From Cytidiella melzeri (taxonomy: Eukaryota; Basidiomycota; Agaricomycetes; Polyporales; Irpicaceae), in assembly GCA_022592445.1 (NCBI GenBank), contig JABYQR010000043.1:62001-126000 (forward strand): 64,000 nt of DNA. The letters run 5' to 3'. The notes under the pieces are model-generated. The model was not told the origin of the DNA. It ran no database searches and saw only the letters and a list, made by a program, of their open reading frames with translations. Below are positions 32,700 to 45,602 of this stretch, piece after piece (position 1 is the first letter of the stretch; every line of letters starts with the position of its first letter). The position numbers and the translations under genes are program-made.

Positions 32700-34366
32700 A
32701 TATACCCTAAAGACCCTCTCCTAAACCTTTCCTTCTATGTCCTAAACCCAAACGCGAGAGCGAGGAAACGGGGTGGCAGAATACTTCCGTCTGCGGAGGC
32801 AAAAATGCCCAGCGAGTCGACGCCCGACGGGACACAGCGTTGGTCGACGCGGAGTAGCGGCGCGCGCACTTGCGCCGAAGAGGCGCCAACCGTCGCGAGC
32901 AGGTGATGAGGCGCCGTCCAAGAGTTGCACAGCGTGGCGTGATAGGAGCCTTCCTGAAATGGGGTTCGCGCGTCAAGTTTCTTCTACCGTTGGTCCGACC
33001 CGTGTCCGAAACACTTGGTGGCTGACCGGCCCATGCTCCGATGCAAAAAGGGGCGTGTCTGTGAGTCAGAGTTTGGTGCGATCCCTCGGCCTCAGATGTT
33101 TCCGGCGCATTTGCTCCTTGTCAAGTCCTCGGACCCTCAGCGGACTCCTCGTGACCTCGGTGAACTCCTCGTGCCCGTGACGCTGGGAAAGTTGAGGGAC
33201 TTGCCGCTCAGGATGACGCGGGCCGCGCAAATGGCGGGCTGCTGCCGGGTCCCCGCGCCTAGCCGATTTCCGGGCGTATCAACGGTCTAATACTTGGATT
33301 TCTTTTGCAGACACGCTGATGGTAGTGGTGTCCAGCACGGTGTGTTTTGTTCCTTGCGTTCACAACTCCCTCTTGGTATGTTCTCATGACAAATGTTTTC
33401 ATCCAGCATTGTCAAAACCACTCATACTTTGCTCAAATTGCTCATTGCTGGAACTCTGACGTTGGCGCGCTATTTTGTACACTGGACCTGCTGTGTTTCA
33501 AGTTAAGCAGGCATTATACACGGGCTGGAGCAGGTTTTGACATTGGTATGTGTTGGGGTCAATGCTGGCAACGGTTTGGACATTGGATTGTTGCTGTGTA
33601 TAGACAAGGCTGCCTTCCCAAATGCGAAACCTTCATTCCATGAGTGGTATGTGTGATGTCAGTATACGTTGCCAGGTCACCAAACAAAAGAAAGATGAAT
33701 AAAAGGTTGATGTTTGAAAGTTACGAGTGTAGGGGATGACTAGGAGAGTCAACTAACTCTGGGAGTAAGTGTCTTATTATTTCTCTGCTCTCTAGGAGAG
33801 GTATATATACATGTCTGTAACTAGATTACTAATGCTACAGTAATGTCATATGAGTAAGGATTGGTAAGGATTGGTAATCCTATGAGTAATGATTGGTAAT
33901 GCACAGTCCTGCTTGCTAATACTACTGAATAGAGAATGTAAGCGATGACTGAGCATCCTACATAACTGAATGGTGCTGACTGAGCCTTTAGTAAGCTCAA
34001 TACATTTGGTATATGGAATATGAGTCATGCAGAAGCCTCATGGTACTTCTGCTATTCAGTCATGGAAACTACTGGAACACGATGCCATATGGTGCAAGTA
34101 TCGCATCGTGTGTGACCATAAGGATGGTGGAATCACATGCTATGTACTATCTGATCTTATCTATCTACATATCTAATTTACATTGTCCATAGATCTGATG
34201 TCCGATAATCAGCAATACAATCTCGCTTTGACAGTTGATATGCATATATCGACGGACGTGGACTGTAGTAGTGAGCTGCTCACTTGGGACTGCAGTCAGA
34301 AAATCTGTGAAGTCCGACACGCCCGACACGCCCATCACGTGAGTACGCGCGTGACTGCCTGATCAC
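32700..34366. other. Non-coding stretch
   Basis: The first 600 bp are GC-rich with mixed short frames, the rest is AT-rich. A TATATATACATG promoter-like motif near 33,800 hints at a decayed LTR but no ends were found. Confidence 0.4.
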
Positions 34367-34819
34367 CTGACAGTAATGCTTAGCAAATACCATTAAATAT
34401 TCCAACTGGCCTGTGATTGATGATTACCATTGAATACCAATATCACGTGATGTGTATTGAATAATAATGTATTTAATAGTATTGGTATTGGTTAGTATTG
34501 GTATTTATTGGTATGTAATGGTATTTAATGATATAGTCAGTTTGGGTGATTCAAGTTCAAGTCCTTGCTCAACTGAGTCTCTGATTGTCTTGCATTTATA
34601 GCTAACACATTGTACAATGCACTCATGAAGACAGTAAGATGGTATGCATGACTACTAGTATGCATTATAAGTAGCATCACTGTATATGTTACCACTACTT
34701 CATTGGAGTTTGGTATGTTCTGTTGTCTTGCAACTGGACAGTGCTACTACATAGACTTTGAAAAAATTGGTACATGTATGCTAATACACACAGGTGGACA
34801 CAGCTGCAGTCAATGACAT

Positions 34820-36540
34820 TTACTTGCTCCAGATAGACACACCATTGAGATACTCAATACCCTCACCAAGCCCAATCTGTAACCACTCCTTTGAGATAAC
34901 AGTCTTTGATGCCTTCCTGGCCCCAAGAGATGAGCGAGAGTCTCTCATAGTGTGCTTGCATGATGAGAATAGCCTCTCAACTGAGACACTGACACAAGGA
35001 ATTGCAAGAATGTCTTGTGCAATGTGAGAGAGGGTGGGAAAGACCTTTGCATGACTCTCCATAGGCAAGTTGGTTAGCAAGGACCACAATTTTGTGTTAA
35101 ATGTGGTACATACCTTCCACCAAGTCAGTACATCCTCATCATCCTGAGGAGAATGTGCATCACTGAGGTAAAGCTCTATCTCAGTCTCCCAATGAGCAGC
35201 TGATGTGACTGATGCAAAGGCTATTGCAGATGCAAAATTTGACTTGTTGGTTGGCTGTGCAGATGTGGGTGTGTTGGCAGACTGCAAGGTTGTGGCAAGC
35301 GCAGAAGAATACTGGGTATAAACCTCTCTGAGAAGACACTCTGCTTGAGCTGCTACTGCCTGATCCCAATCTGCTGTCTCAAAATACTTCAGCCGGATAG
35401 ACAGATGAAGGACTGTGGTTGCAGAGTCATGTCAATTCAGCCTGAATAGCCTAGTGTATATGTACTTACCAGCAGCTAGAAGGGGGAACTTTTTCTTAAA
35501 CGCAATCTGCATATGCTTATCAAGCTTTGCAAGTGCCATGGACAATGCCTTTTGCAGATTTGGAGCTGAAAAGTGTGCATCAAGACAACAACTACTGAGA
35601 TGGTTTTCAAGATGCTTGTAGAGTGGAAGAAGTTGTGGAAGTGTTGGAACTTTCTTCTGTGATAGACTGCTTGTGAATTTTTTGAATGGCTGTTGAGGTG
35701 AAGTGGGAGACAATCAAACAACAAGTGATGATAGCTAAACTGACTGCTAGTATTTCCACAAGATTCTCTAAAAATTGCCACCCTTTGGGATCAATGTATA
35801 ACTTGGCTTGCTTCCAAACAGCTGCTGCTCTTTTCTTGCCTCATAGCTGGTCAGGCAGTGTGTTAACCCAGAATGTGATAGCCTAGGATAAAATTAGTAC
35901 AGAGTCAAAGTTCTCTGGAGAATGCCAAGAATGCACATACATTTGGAAGAAGAATGCCCCACTCAATCTCTGCCAGAGTTGTGTTTCACCGGATGGGCAT
36001 ACCACGTTCAAGATAAAAATGATGATGCTCTGTGCTGCACATTGTCTGGATGATCTGACACATTTTCTTGCGCCATGGCTCACTTCGCAGAACATCTACC
36101 ACAATAGCATGGAGCTGACCACTTTATTAGCTCAAGTGATTTAAGGAACAGTGTCTTACCTTATCAGCAACAGTTGGTTGCTGTTTTGCTTTTATTGACA
36201 TCCTCTTAGTACTAGTGACTGCCTCTCCCATGTCCTCATCACTGCTGACAATTTTAGCCTCAGACAACTCTGAGTCAGTATCACTCTCATTGTTATCTGG
36301 TAGCTTCTCCTGTTCAGAGGCCTCTCTGGCTAACACAGCTTCTCCAGCTTCAACTTCTGCTTCATTGACAAGTACCTCACGAGCACAAAGATACAGATCT
36401 TCCTTTTCTGGGCTAACTTCTAGTCCAAGGCCAAACAGTAGCTCTCTTCTTGATAGTCGATGTGCTGTCAAGCTGTGAGAAAATATGGCACTTACTGCAC
36501 AACAAGATGTCCTACGTGAAGACCACAGCCTACTTGACAA
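34820..36540 (-). pseudogene. hAT-2 transposase relic
   Basis: The C-terminal part is best preserved: DVLTWWKVCTTFNTKLW, then FPTLSHIAQDILAIPCVSVS, VERLFSS and RDSRSSLGARKASK, the hAT dimerisation region, ending at 34,820. Upstream exons encode PNLQKALSMALAKLDKHMQI and KKFPLLAAG before a GTAAGT donor. Further upstream are EPWRKKM-type segments and an acidic stretch (SDTDSELSEAKIVSSDEDMG). Stops and frame changes between 35.7 and 36.1 kb show it is inactive. Confidence 0.7.
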
Positions 36541-36958
36541 TCATTGGCATTAAGCTGGACATCCTTGTTACGCTTTACAATGCAATGACAAAGTCCTTCA
36601 ATCAGGGTAATATTATGAGCAGTGCAAAACAGGGGCAGTACAAATGATCAAGGTAGCTATGCAACATGAAAACTTGTACATATATGCATGAGCAGTGCAA
36701 AACATGGGGAACAGTCTGTATAAGTTGGAGAGACAAAGATCATACAAACATGGCTGGAACATCAACAAATGTGTATGAATACATGAGCAGTGCAAAACAA
36801 AGGCAGTGCAAATGATCAAGGTAGCTATGCAGCATTGAAAAACTGTGTATGGGTGCATGAACAGTGCAAATTGTAGGAAAGAGGCTGTACATACATGCAT
36901 GTGCTCAAAACTTGTCACATGCATAATATTCTAGAATACCATTAAATACAGGAATAGT

Positions 36959-36986
36959 ATTGTATTGTATTGTATTGTATTGTAAA
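36959..36986 (+). repeat. (GTATT)n microsatellite
   Basis: Five to six GTATT units near the right end of hAT-2; related ATTGGTATT units occur near its left end. Confidence 0.8.
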
Positions 36987-37499
36987 TGGTAATCGTATTC
37001 TAAAACAATTTCACAAGCAAGTATTTAATGGGTATTCAATGATATTCTGAGATTATATTGCATTATAATGGTATTTTTGCAGAGCACTACCTGACAGTTC
37101 TGTTGACTGAGTGCCAACAGTAGTTTCCCAGGAGCCTTGCGTCTTCAACACACCTGCCTCATTCCGTGTCCATCTCCACCCTCATTGTTGTTCTCGCTAT
37201 TGGCACCTCTACCCACCAGTAAGTGTGTCGCTCACACACACACACCCTCCATTCACCTCTTCTAGCCTCATACCTGCTTCTACCAACCGCCATACACGCT
37301 TGTGGTGTTGTACAGGAAGTCTTGACACGCCTGTGGCATTGTCTCAAACCGCATCAAACAGTCTGCCGACACTTGTTTGCAGGGAAAATTCCAAGAACAC
37401 ACTTAGAAGGGTATACGATTGGGCTGTGGTTGTGAACTACGGATATACAGGCACGTTCTACGCTCTACCCTGCGCAACAACTTCACACTTTTGTTTCTT

Positions 37500-39487
37500 T
37501 CTATCATTAGCAATATTCTATTGCAATGATGAGCCCCTCTTGTATGATCTTGATGTCAAGCTCACTGGCACATACCTGGCAATTGACCAGCCTGAATTGA
37601 CCAGTTGGACGGAGAGGGTGACTATCCCCACCGACGCCAACTACACCAGTGTGTCCAGTCTGCAACACAAGTTAAGTGAATGTCTCATTCTTATTGCACA
37701 CGTAGTTTGCTTCCACAATGGGCTTGTGGCCACCTCGTCCCCGGATGGCAAATATGTGATCATATCGCCCAACATGACATACATCCCCCAACCACCCTGG
37801 GGACGCTTGTCTGTTTCGTTGAAGGCAGACAGAAATTCGGAATGGAGGACCCGCTTCAATGGCCACAGGTTTACTCTCCTCAATCAAAGCACAACTGGCT
37901 TCATTGTATGCCGAGGAGTAACCATCCGCGCCATCAGCCTCAAGTATGGGCTTCGCTGAAGGACAAAGATCTGCAGTTGTTTGAGGGCATTCTTTGCATT
38001 CTTTACGTCGTCAAACCATCTTGCTTAGAACCAATACGCGCAAGCTTGGATGAACTGAGTGCTGAGGTAGACACGTTAGAGCAGCAGAAGGGCTATTCTC
38101 AGAATCTCCATTGGATCCAGCTCAGTGCTGAACACGTGTATGCCTGCTTGTCTCTTGCAGCCACGAAGCGTGACCTGATCCTACAGTTCGTGGCTACGGA
38201 GCGGAAATACTGCATGGCAGTTGCCTGGATGACATGGGACCATCTTGCTGCCACCATCCCACTGCCTAACGCCGCACCCGTCCTGCACAATGATCTGATG
38301 GGCTGCTTTACAACAGATGCTGCCATAGCTCAACGTTGCTTCCACATTGGCATCCCAGTTTGGTACCTACGCATCACCAACTGTCTCACAGCCAGAGATA
38401 TCATCGTCTCTAGGGTGGGAGTGCAGCAACCAACTGGCATTGTTCCTACCACTGGCGTGTACAGCGACTTTCCGTTGTACACCGGCAGCCCTGGCCCTGC
38501 CCAGTTAGATGCCATCTGTTTTGGCAGCATGGAGTACATCAATGCAGAGGCAGTGCCTTACCCTACAGAGTACGGCTGTACGCCGTCTGAGTCCGACAAT
38601 GCAAAACCCGGACCCACTGCCTCCTCAGCTTGTCAGCAGCAAGCTGGGCCTTCCCGTGCCATGTCCACAACACCTTCGCGTACCATCCCGTCAGCAAGTG
38701 TCCGCATGGAGCCATGTGAGTTACATAATGCCTAATAAGGCTTTCATGCTCACCTTCTTCTATGACAGATTGTCAACCAGTCCAACACAAGGATGGTGGG
38801 CGCTTGAAATTTGAGGACAAGCTATCCCCTCGCATTCCCCCTTTGCTCAGTGCCTGGGAGGACGCTCTTGTCAATCTCGATACCAGTCGTATGGTGACGC
38901 CCCCTTCTGGCTCCTGGGGTTTCTGGGTCCCTGAGCCGGCTCTGGTGGTGGGTCCAGCCAACCCAGACAGAGTGCGCCGCTACATGCTAAACTGGCTTAG
39001 CGTGTGTGAGCCCTGGTACTACGTGACTCGCACAATCAGGCATTGCCGTGCCATGGTTGTGCAATGGTGGCGTGCCTACCTTGACGACGGCCTGAACCCT
39101 TCCGCCTCCCCTCAAGCAAGCAAGGCCAGGAATCTCTCCAAAGTTCTGGACACTTTGGCTGAAATCTTTGACAAGAACAATATCAACAGCGAAGATCTGA
39201 AGCCAATGTGGTTGGGGCAGCCTGTCATCTCTGTTGACGACAACCTCTGTCGGGACGTGGTTTGGGAGCTGCCGGAGATTGGTTTCAGAATGGACCTGTT
39301 CATGCTCGACAGGGCTCTCCACCAGCGGGATTGTGATCAGGCGGTGTCAGCAGCTGAGCGGGTGCAGCTGCTGAACCAAGTTTTCTCCGGTGGCAACATT
39401 CTGCACGTTGACTCAATTCCGTCCAGCGACATCGGCCTTGCGTCGCCAAACTTGGTAGAGCGCGGCAAGTGCCTTGAGGAGCTTTGA
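37500..39487 (+). CDS. Unrecognised large protein next to the KDZ/TET genes
   Basis: At least two exons. One ends at 38,715 (GTGAGT donor) and the next runs 38,769-39,487; joining keeps the frame (PYCQPVQHKDGG). The protein has tryptophan-rich segments (ALVNLDTSRMVTPPSGSWGF, RRYMLNWLSVCEPWYYVTRT) and DLMGCFTTDAAIAQRCFHIG followed by IPVWYLR. Upstream coding (TSSPDGKYVIISPN) is in another frame and needs an intron or a shift near 37,940. It resembles, from memory, a highly repeated Agaricomycete family of unknown function, but I cannot name a domain. Translation start is uncertain. Confidence 0.55.
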
Positions 39488-40081
39488 TGCCTCATGAAGT
39501 CATGGCCTCATCCCCCGGATGTCCTCAAGTCTGATATTTCTCTCAACGCTGTCGACAAACGTGTTCTCAGGCACGTGGAAAAGGTCATCGCCAACTTTTA
39601 TGTTGAGACCTTTGTCAAGGAATCTGGACGTGCACCCATTCTCCCTCAACACTGTCCGCGTTTTTCAGCTTTGTCGTAGTTCAGGCTGTCGGTGGTTTCA
39701 TGTCTCTGACTCATATATCACTTTGTAACGTTTCAGCGCATCAGATATTCAACTTTCTCTGCTTGCTTGTTTTGACAACCTCCAACGCCCGATCTGGCAA
39801 AGCCTCAGTGTCAAATTGTTGCTTCCCGGCCCTGCAGGAGGAACTGGCAATCACGACAGTTCTACAATGTTTTCTGGATGCAAGTGGCCCTGACAACCGC
39901 AATAGTTCTGCAACGTTTTCTGGAATTGCTGTGGCTCTAGCCTCATTTGTGAGGCAAGTGTGTGCTTGAGATTCGTTTTTGTACAACGCTAATTTCGCTC
40001 GCTCTTTTTGCAGTTCCTTTGCTGAAACAAGAAAGGTAACGTCTTCTCTTCTCTATTTCCCTTTCCCTTACCCTTGCTGCT

Positions 40082-41065
40082 ATGAAGCCTTTCTCTGACG
40101 ATGAGAGGGACTGGTTACACCTTACCTTTGCAACGGATGTTATCCAGCAAAAAATCAGATCGAATGCCCCCCGAGTTGAACAGCTAGACGAGCAAGGTCA
40201 TGCAGTAAAGGTAGCTAGAGGTTGCCTCAAGGGAAACCAAGACGGAGGCTTCAAGGCCGCAGCAGCCGAAATAACCAAACTCTATCTTCAGCGGTTCGGT
40301 TCTCAGTTCCAGGAAGACAAGAGTGACCGTGATTTTGCCTTACGTTGTTCTCTTCGCAAGAAGCAGGGGCATACTAGGACGACTCAGCAAAGAGCAGAAA
40401 GTGACAAACAGTTTCAAGAATGCATCGACATACCCAAGCTCACTGCTGTAAGTCTTCCCAATGTCCTCATGTACCTTGCTAATCTTGAGCAGCACATCTA
40501 TAGCTGGGTTACCACTCATAGTCCCAACAAGGTACAGCAGGCCAAGCCAGTCCGGCTCACAGATGATGCACCTTCCACCCACCAGTACACAGCCTATGGA
40601 GTCTTCAAGGCCTCCAAGCCCATTGCGACATCTGCTCAACGTGGCAAGGAATCAGAGCAGGGCTCCTCAGCATTGTTCAGCATTGGCTCCTGGAACAGTA
40701 GCGTCAAGCAGACATTTGATAGTCGAACACCTGAAGAGTTGGACGTCCTTCAGCGTAAAGCGGACCAGCTCAATGTTCGGCTTAAAGAGCCTCAGGACTC
40801 TGGTATGGACGATGTTATCCGAGCGCAGTGAGTGTTCATTGCAGTGTTCTTACATCAGCTGCCAACTTGTACTGCAGAAAAGCAACTCAGCTTTGCGGAG
40901 ACGTTCAGAAACGTCTGTCGTCCTGGTGGTAACAGACCGGATTTAGCGGCACAGTCATCTTGGGAGGCATGTTGTCGGGGGGAATTACCCACTATACATA
41001 TGTTGAATTCCCCTATGCCCTGGATACTTCCTCATTTTGTTTCTCAGCCTGAACAACGCTGTTGA
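40082..41065 (+). CDS. Unrecognised protein, accessory gene in the KDZ region
   Basis: From ATG 40082 a 249-codon frame encodes a charged, probably helical protein (MKPFSDDERDWLHLTFATDV; AAAAEITKLYLQRFGSQF; DVLQRKADQLNVRLKEPQDS). A 45-nt in-frame intron (GTAAGT..TTGAGCAG at about 40,450-40,494) is likely. Near the end a GTGAGT donor (40,831) and a TACTGCAG acceptor suggest further exons reaching beyond 40,880, which I could not follow confidently. Further intron-rich coding-like patches continue to about 42.3 kb. No domain recognised. Confidence 0.45.
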
Positions 41066-42850
41066 TTGTCGGGGTCAGACTTTCATTCAGTACATGTGCA
41101 AACAGCTTGGCTGTACAGAGCTGCGTTGGCAGACATTGACGGACTTATTCTTCCAAGACATGTATGAGCGTATGTACCTGTCTTTATTTCTTGATATGCT
41201 GCTGAAAGGAGGACGCAGCTATGCTCAACAACAACATGGATCCCGTAGCTGCAGGCCAAACTGAATCATACAGCGCTGAAGCTGTTGAAGTCAGTCCTTC
41301 TCATCACAAAGACGCAGCTCATGTTATACCTGAAACCAACTTTCATCGGTTGAATATGTTGGTAAGCACCCCATTTAATTGTCAGACTTCGGTACTGATT
41401 TTGTAGCAGCTTTCCGGTCAGTTAGCGCTATCCAAGCAGTCAGTCTCTTCAGAGCAGTCAGTCTCTGCCGAGAGGGTCAGTTGCCACAAAGATGTATTCA
41501 TGCTATGGTAGCAATCAGCTTACACGTTCACTCCTACAGTTTTACCATCAATTGCCCATCTCTAATGAGCGCACCAGTTCATCGTTTGAAGACAAAGGGA
41601 CAAGGGACTACGAGGTTTATGCTGCAGATCACAATCAAGTAAGCATTGCTTTGTCATTGCCAAGAAGTTCAACTGTACTTACCACGCTGCAGGAACCTTC
41701 TGATGCTAGCAGAGAAGGGCTGTTCCAGGGTAATGCTGCAGACATCGTCGATCAACCTGACATCAATCATATTTCCGAGCCGGATGCTATTGGCAGCAAT
41801 GAACCTGAATCTGTGAGTGTCTCGTCTGTACCACGTTGGCTGTGACTGCTAAGCAGGTTTCAGAGCATCCCGCCTTCCAAGTTGGCCGTCACCAAGGCTG
41901 AGCCATTTCTCTTTACTGTTTGCTCAGGAGATACCATTTCAGACCGCCGACACAGGAACATGCCAGTTCTACAGTTGGAACTGGAAGACGTTCCAATGTG
42001 AAGAAGCGTAAGTGTGGAGCCTCAGGGCCCAGTTGACAGAAGAAACTGCGAGTGTTGGCTTTATCATGTATCACGGACAACCCAGTACCGCTCTCAGCGT
42101 CGGCTGAGATCAGCAGCCGTGCAGACATTGCAAGCTCGTCAGCATTCCGTACACGGTCAGGTCGCTCAGTCAAGAAATGAATCCCCGGCACCGCCAAGTA
42201 TGACAGAGTTGCAGAACAACCACAAGTCAAGGCTAGGTCTGTCTCAAAGCCCTTGAACCATGTTACATACTGACAGTTTGCACCACAGGTCTCAAAAATA
42301 GCGTAGTCGTGTGTTAGATACCATTTTCAAATTCTGAAATTTGTGAGACTGAATCGAGTTGTAGTGTTAGCAGTGAAATCGTAATCTCAACTACCAATCC
42401 AAACTTGGTTAAGATTATGAGTGCTGAACCTAATGCCAGAACAGCTTGACTCATTTACAACCAGGCACCTGAATTGGCACAACATGGTTTCGAGGGGCCT
42501 CCCGTTCAAAATCTTAGACAAGGTATGATCGACTAGAATTTTTTTGGCTAGCTGTTTTTGTGGCTGACCAAATTTCTCGAAGAGCAGAATTGCTAAGCAA
42601 GCAAGAATTCAACGTCGAACACACAAAGCTGCACAGCCTTGGATGAAATTGGGAGGTATCCAGGCATCATGTGTCACGCATTTTTTGTGAGTATGCAGCA
42701 AGTTGAATTCATACTGCGACTTCTCTCACCATACATAAAGTGTGGTGCCTTGCCTCAGTACCCTCGTTACCCTGCCCTGCCAGCCACTACATTCTACCAA
42801 CAACAACTCATCCGCTTGTCTACTCTCCACATTGTACTGCTTGCCTACCA

Positions 42851-44211
42851 TGGGAAAATACTCTGGCTCAAGAGACTGGAGCGGTAATCCAAAGGAGGCC
42901 CCCCTTTTGCGGCGCAGCACGCTGTGGAAGGGATTGACAGAGTACCAAGCCCTGAAGTATGCTCCTGAGCAAGGCATAGACGTCTCTGGTTGCTGTCCCT
43001 GCGGAGCAAAAGGCACAATAGCTGTGGGCAAGAAGCTTGATTGTTTTGGCACAATTTTTCTGAATGTACGTGCCAAATTGAAAAGCGTTTGCTCTTTTAT
43101 TACTCAATTATAGTGTCCGGATTGCCGTATTGTGGTTGCATTGGGAACGGTCATCTTCCCAAATGATGTACGGGACGACTTGGAGAGGCAGCGACTCAAG
43201 GACTGGGAAGCGTGGATGCGCGAAGAAGGGCCTGAAGGATATCTCAAAGCTGAAAAAGGGGCTGCCTGCTCCTCTAGCAACTCCCCAGCCTCCTCCTCCC
43301 AGCCAATATCGACGTGAGGTAAGTTTGCTCAGGTGTATAAAGTCATATATATTGCTGACAATCCGGAACTTAGCTGACCCTATCACCTCCCACTGCCAGC
43401 TCCTCTACTGCTGCTGGTGTTGGTCTGCTCCCACCTGTTACAACACCTGTGAAGAAGGAAACTATCTTTGGCATCATGATCAAGAACGAGCCTCCTGTCA
43501 CTCCAAAGAGTGCTCCCCACCCACTGTTGCGACAATTGTCTCACTCCTCCATAAGCTCGTGGTCAGATGAAGGTAACGAAGTTCCAGGTCTTCCAACTCC
43601 TACTGCGCCAGTCAAAGGGGAAGACGATTCAGACATTGAGGTGGGAGAAATCTACATGAGGTGCCAGAGCGTCAAGGCTAGCTCACTGTCAAGGGCTGCA
43701 GCCAAGAAGACTCAGCTTGGCAAGGTACGTGATACTTTATTGAGACACCGATAAGTGCTGACTTAATGCAGGGAACCATAACTAGTCCAATCAGGCTCTC
43801 GTCTCCTCCGGCCACTCAATCTGTCCCACCGAGCTCCCTCACTCCGAGCAGTGCGTTGGCTAGGCAGAACACTGAAGCCCCAGGCAACTCCAGTGATGTA
43901 TCGTTGCCTACAAAACGCAGGATTGAAACCTTGATGGAGGTGAGGTTCCACACCTGTTGCATCTTCTTACAGTCCTTACTCATCCAATGGTAGGTCTTCA
44001 CCTCCAAGAAGCCGAAGCTCTCCCTGGAGGACGTCAGAAAGAATGCTATGCGCGATATCAAGGTCATTCTGTGGTACACGGTAAGCAACCAATTGTTGCG
44101 GGTCACAGCTTTACCTAACTCTGCAGTACAGGTATCTGGTCAGCCTCTCTTCGTTGATTCCAGGTCCCATACCTCTTTCACATTACCAATCTGCAGCAGC
44201 TTTGCCACACC
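42851..44211 (+). CDS. Unrecognised multi-exon protein with a four-cysteine cluster
   Basis: Starts MGKYSGSRDWSGNPKEAPLL. The first exon ends in a cysteine cluster (GCCPCGAKGTIAVG, CFGTIFLN) and, after a GTACGT..TTATAG intron, continues CPDCRIVVALGTVIFPNDV, so CxC and CxxC pairs may bind zinc. Later exons are serine/proline rich (TPVKKETIFGIMIKNEPP, DDSDIEVGEIYMRCQSVKAS) with a basic patch KRRIETLME and KKPKLSLEDVRKNAMRDIKV. Introns with GT..AG ends separate all parts. No known family; possibly a DNA-associated protein of the KDZ element. Confidence 0.5.
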
Positions 44212-44742
44212 GTAAGCATCAAGCCCAATGATTGCTTCAAAGTCTATTACCCTGGACTTTGTTCGTGGGTTAACCTGATCTCATCAGACAGCATTGTTGA
44301 CAGCTATCCCCTTTGTTTACCGGCTATAATGCTTTGACGTGAAGGAGTGGAGTACTGTGCAGGTTTTCATGAGGCGCTTGCTCTACTGTACACCGACAAA
44401 GTGTACAAGAATTAACTGTGGTCACGTTGAGTACCTTGAATAGTCTGTTCCTCTTGTCTTCGTTTTCTTGTCTCTCAACGTATGCCCTTAGACAAAAAAG
44501 AGCAAAGAAACCCCTGACTGCACTAGCTTAGTGTTTTGTTCTGCATTATTGTGTAACATTGTCCTTCTCAATCAATTCGAGCTGTAGTGTTCATAGTTGA
44601 CAAGAGTGATTATATGAGTATAAGATTGACCTATCTGAGGGTATTCGTAAAGATTGTATGTACAAGGGAGTGGCTACGTAAAGATTGTATGTACAAAAGA
44701 GTGGCTACGTAAGCTACGTAAAGCTGGGTGATTAGAGGTAAT

Positions 44743-45602
44743 CTAAGTTAACAGTTGCTGGTCCTCTTCTAATGATTCCGGTGTTGAAAATGAGTTCAAC
44801 GAATTGAAAAACCTAGTCTTTTGTCGCTCCTTCTCCTCCTTTATGAACTCCAAGTCCCTAGTCTCCTGGATGGTCCTCCAAGTCCTAAACCCATACTCCA
44901 CCCAGAAAAACAAGCCACCGGCAGTGAATTGAGTAAATGACTCCCGCTGTTCACCTGGGGCAATGTCAACGTTGCCATGTGATAGTATTGCAGAGGAAAT
45001 AAAAATGAATGCTCCAGGAGGGAACTCAATGAGAAGATTGAGCTTGCGAAGTATCAGATGGCCCCCTTTGGTTGGGTCAAAGTCTCCAGAGCAGAATATA
45101 GGGCAGATGCCATCCGCTTTGTTGGCGCAGTCTGTATGCTTGTAGGTCACTGCTCTCCTGCCGTAGTTGGTTGACTGTGCAGCAAAGAGGCTACCGTCAA
45201 AAGAATATCAGAGCCCTGGGTGATGTGCAAGAAGTGTCTTGTGAAGCTCTGCATACAAAATGTAGTGCTTAGGGAAGTAGAAAGCGAAGGCACCTAAAGA
45301 TGTGTGAGCATATATGTGCACAGACATGTACACAAGACTTACTCTTGATGAATACAACCACACGACAAACGTTTGGGTCCGAAGCAAACATATCGAGAAC
45401 TCGTTGATCGTGCTTGTTTTGGGCCAGTTTGCCTGGACGCTGTATGTAGAGTCAGAAACAGATCTACCCTTGCATGGATCACATACCTTCTGCCCACCAC
45501 CGAATGAAACACCTGAGGTGGTGCTGTGGAACTTGCCCCGCCTCTCTACATGCTTCGGAAAACGGAACTTACGTTGCGTGGCCCACAAACGACGAGGGGG
45601 CA
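44743..45602 (-). pseudogene. TET/JBP-like Fe(II)/2-oxoglutarate dioxygenase, one nonsense codon
   Basis: Minus-strand exons joined by GT..AG introns read FHSTTSGVSFGGGQK, RPGKLAQNKHDQRVLDMFAS, AFAFYFPKHYILYAELHKTL, then YGRRAVTYKHTDCANKADG, GDFDPTKGGHLILRKLNLLI, EFPPGAFIFISSAILSHGN and GEQRESFTQFTAGGLFFWVE. The iron-binding HxD (HTD, codons 45,129-45,137), the distal His (44,977-44,979) and the 2-oxoglutarate-binding Arg (44,944-44,946) are all present. Family members oxidise 5-methylcytosine. An in-frame TGA (45,208-45,210) interrupts the frame upstream of the active site, probably from CGA. The 5' part runs into a minisatellite at 45.6 kb, so the N-terminus is not defined. It is divergent from the KDZ transposase. 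Confidence 0.7.

Larger units (their letters stand above)
34375..37090 (-). mobile_element. hAT-2: degenerate hAT DNA transposon
   Basis: Perfect 8-bp target duplication CTGACAGT at 34,367-34,374 and 37,091-37,098. The ends are imperfect inverted repeats (TGCTTAGC-AAATACCATTA and TGCTCTGCAAAAATACCATTA), with AT-rich GGTATT runs just inside both. A transposase relic lies on the minus strand. Confidence 0.85.

Noticed and set aside
33266..33285. 16-bp match (ATTTCCGGGCGTATCA) to a WLM exon at about 27.65 kb
   Set aside because: Flanks do not match and a chance match of this length is plausible in 64 kb.
36613..36924. Minus-strand frame of about 100 codons with Cys/His-rich composition
   Set aside because: Lies in the non-coding end of hAT-2 and reflects repeated GCAGTGCAAA motifs rather than a zinc protein.
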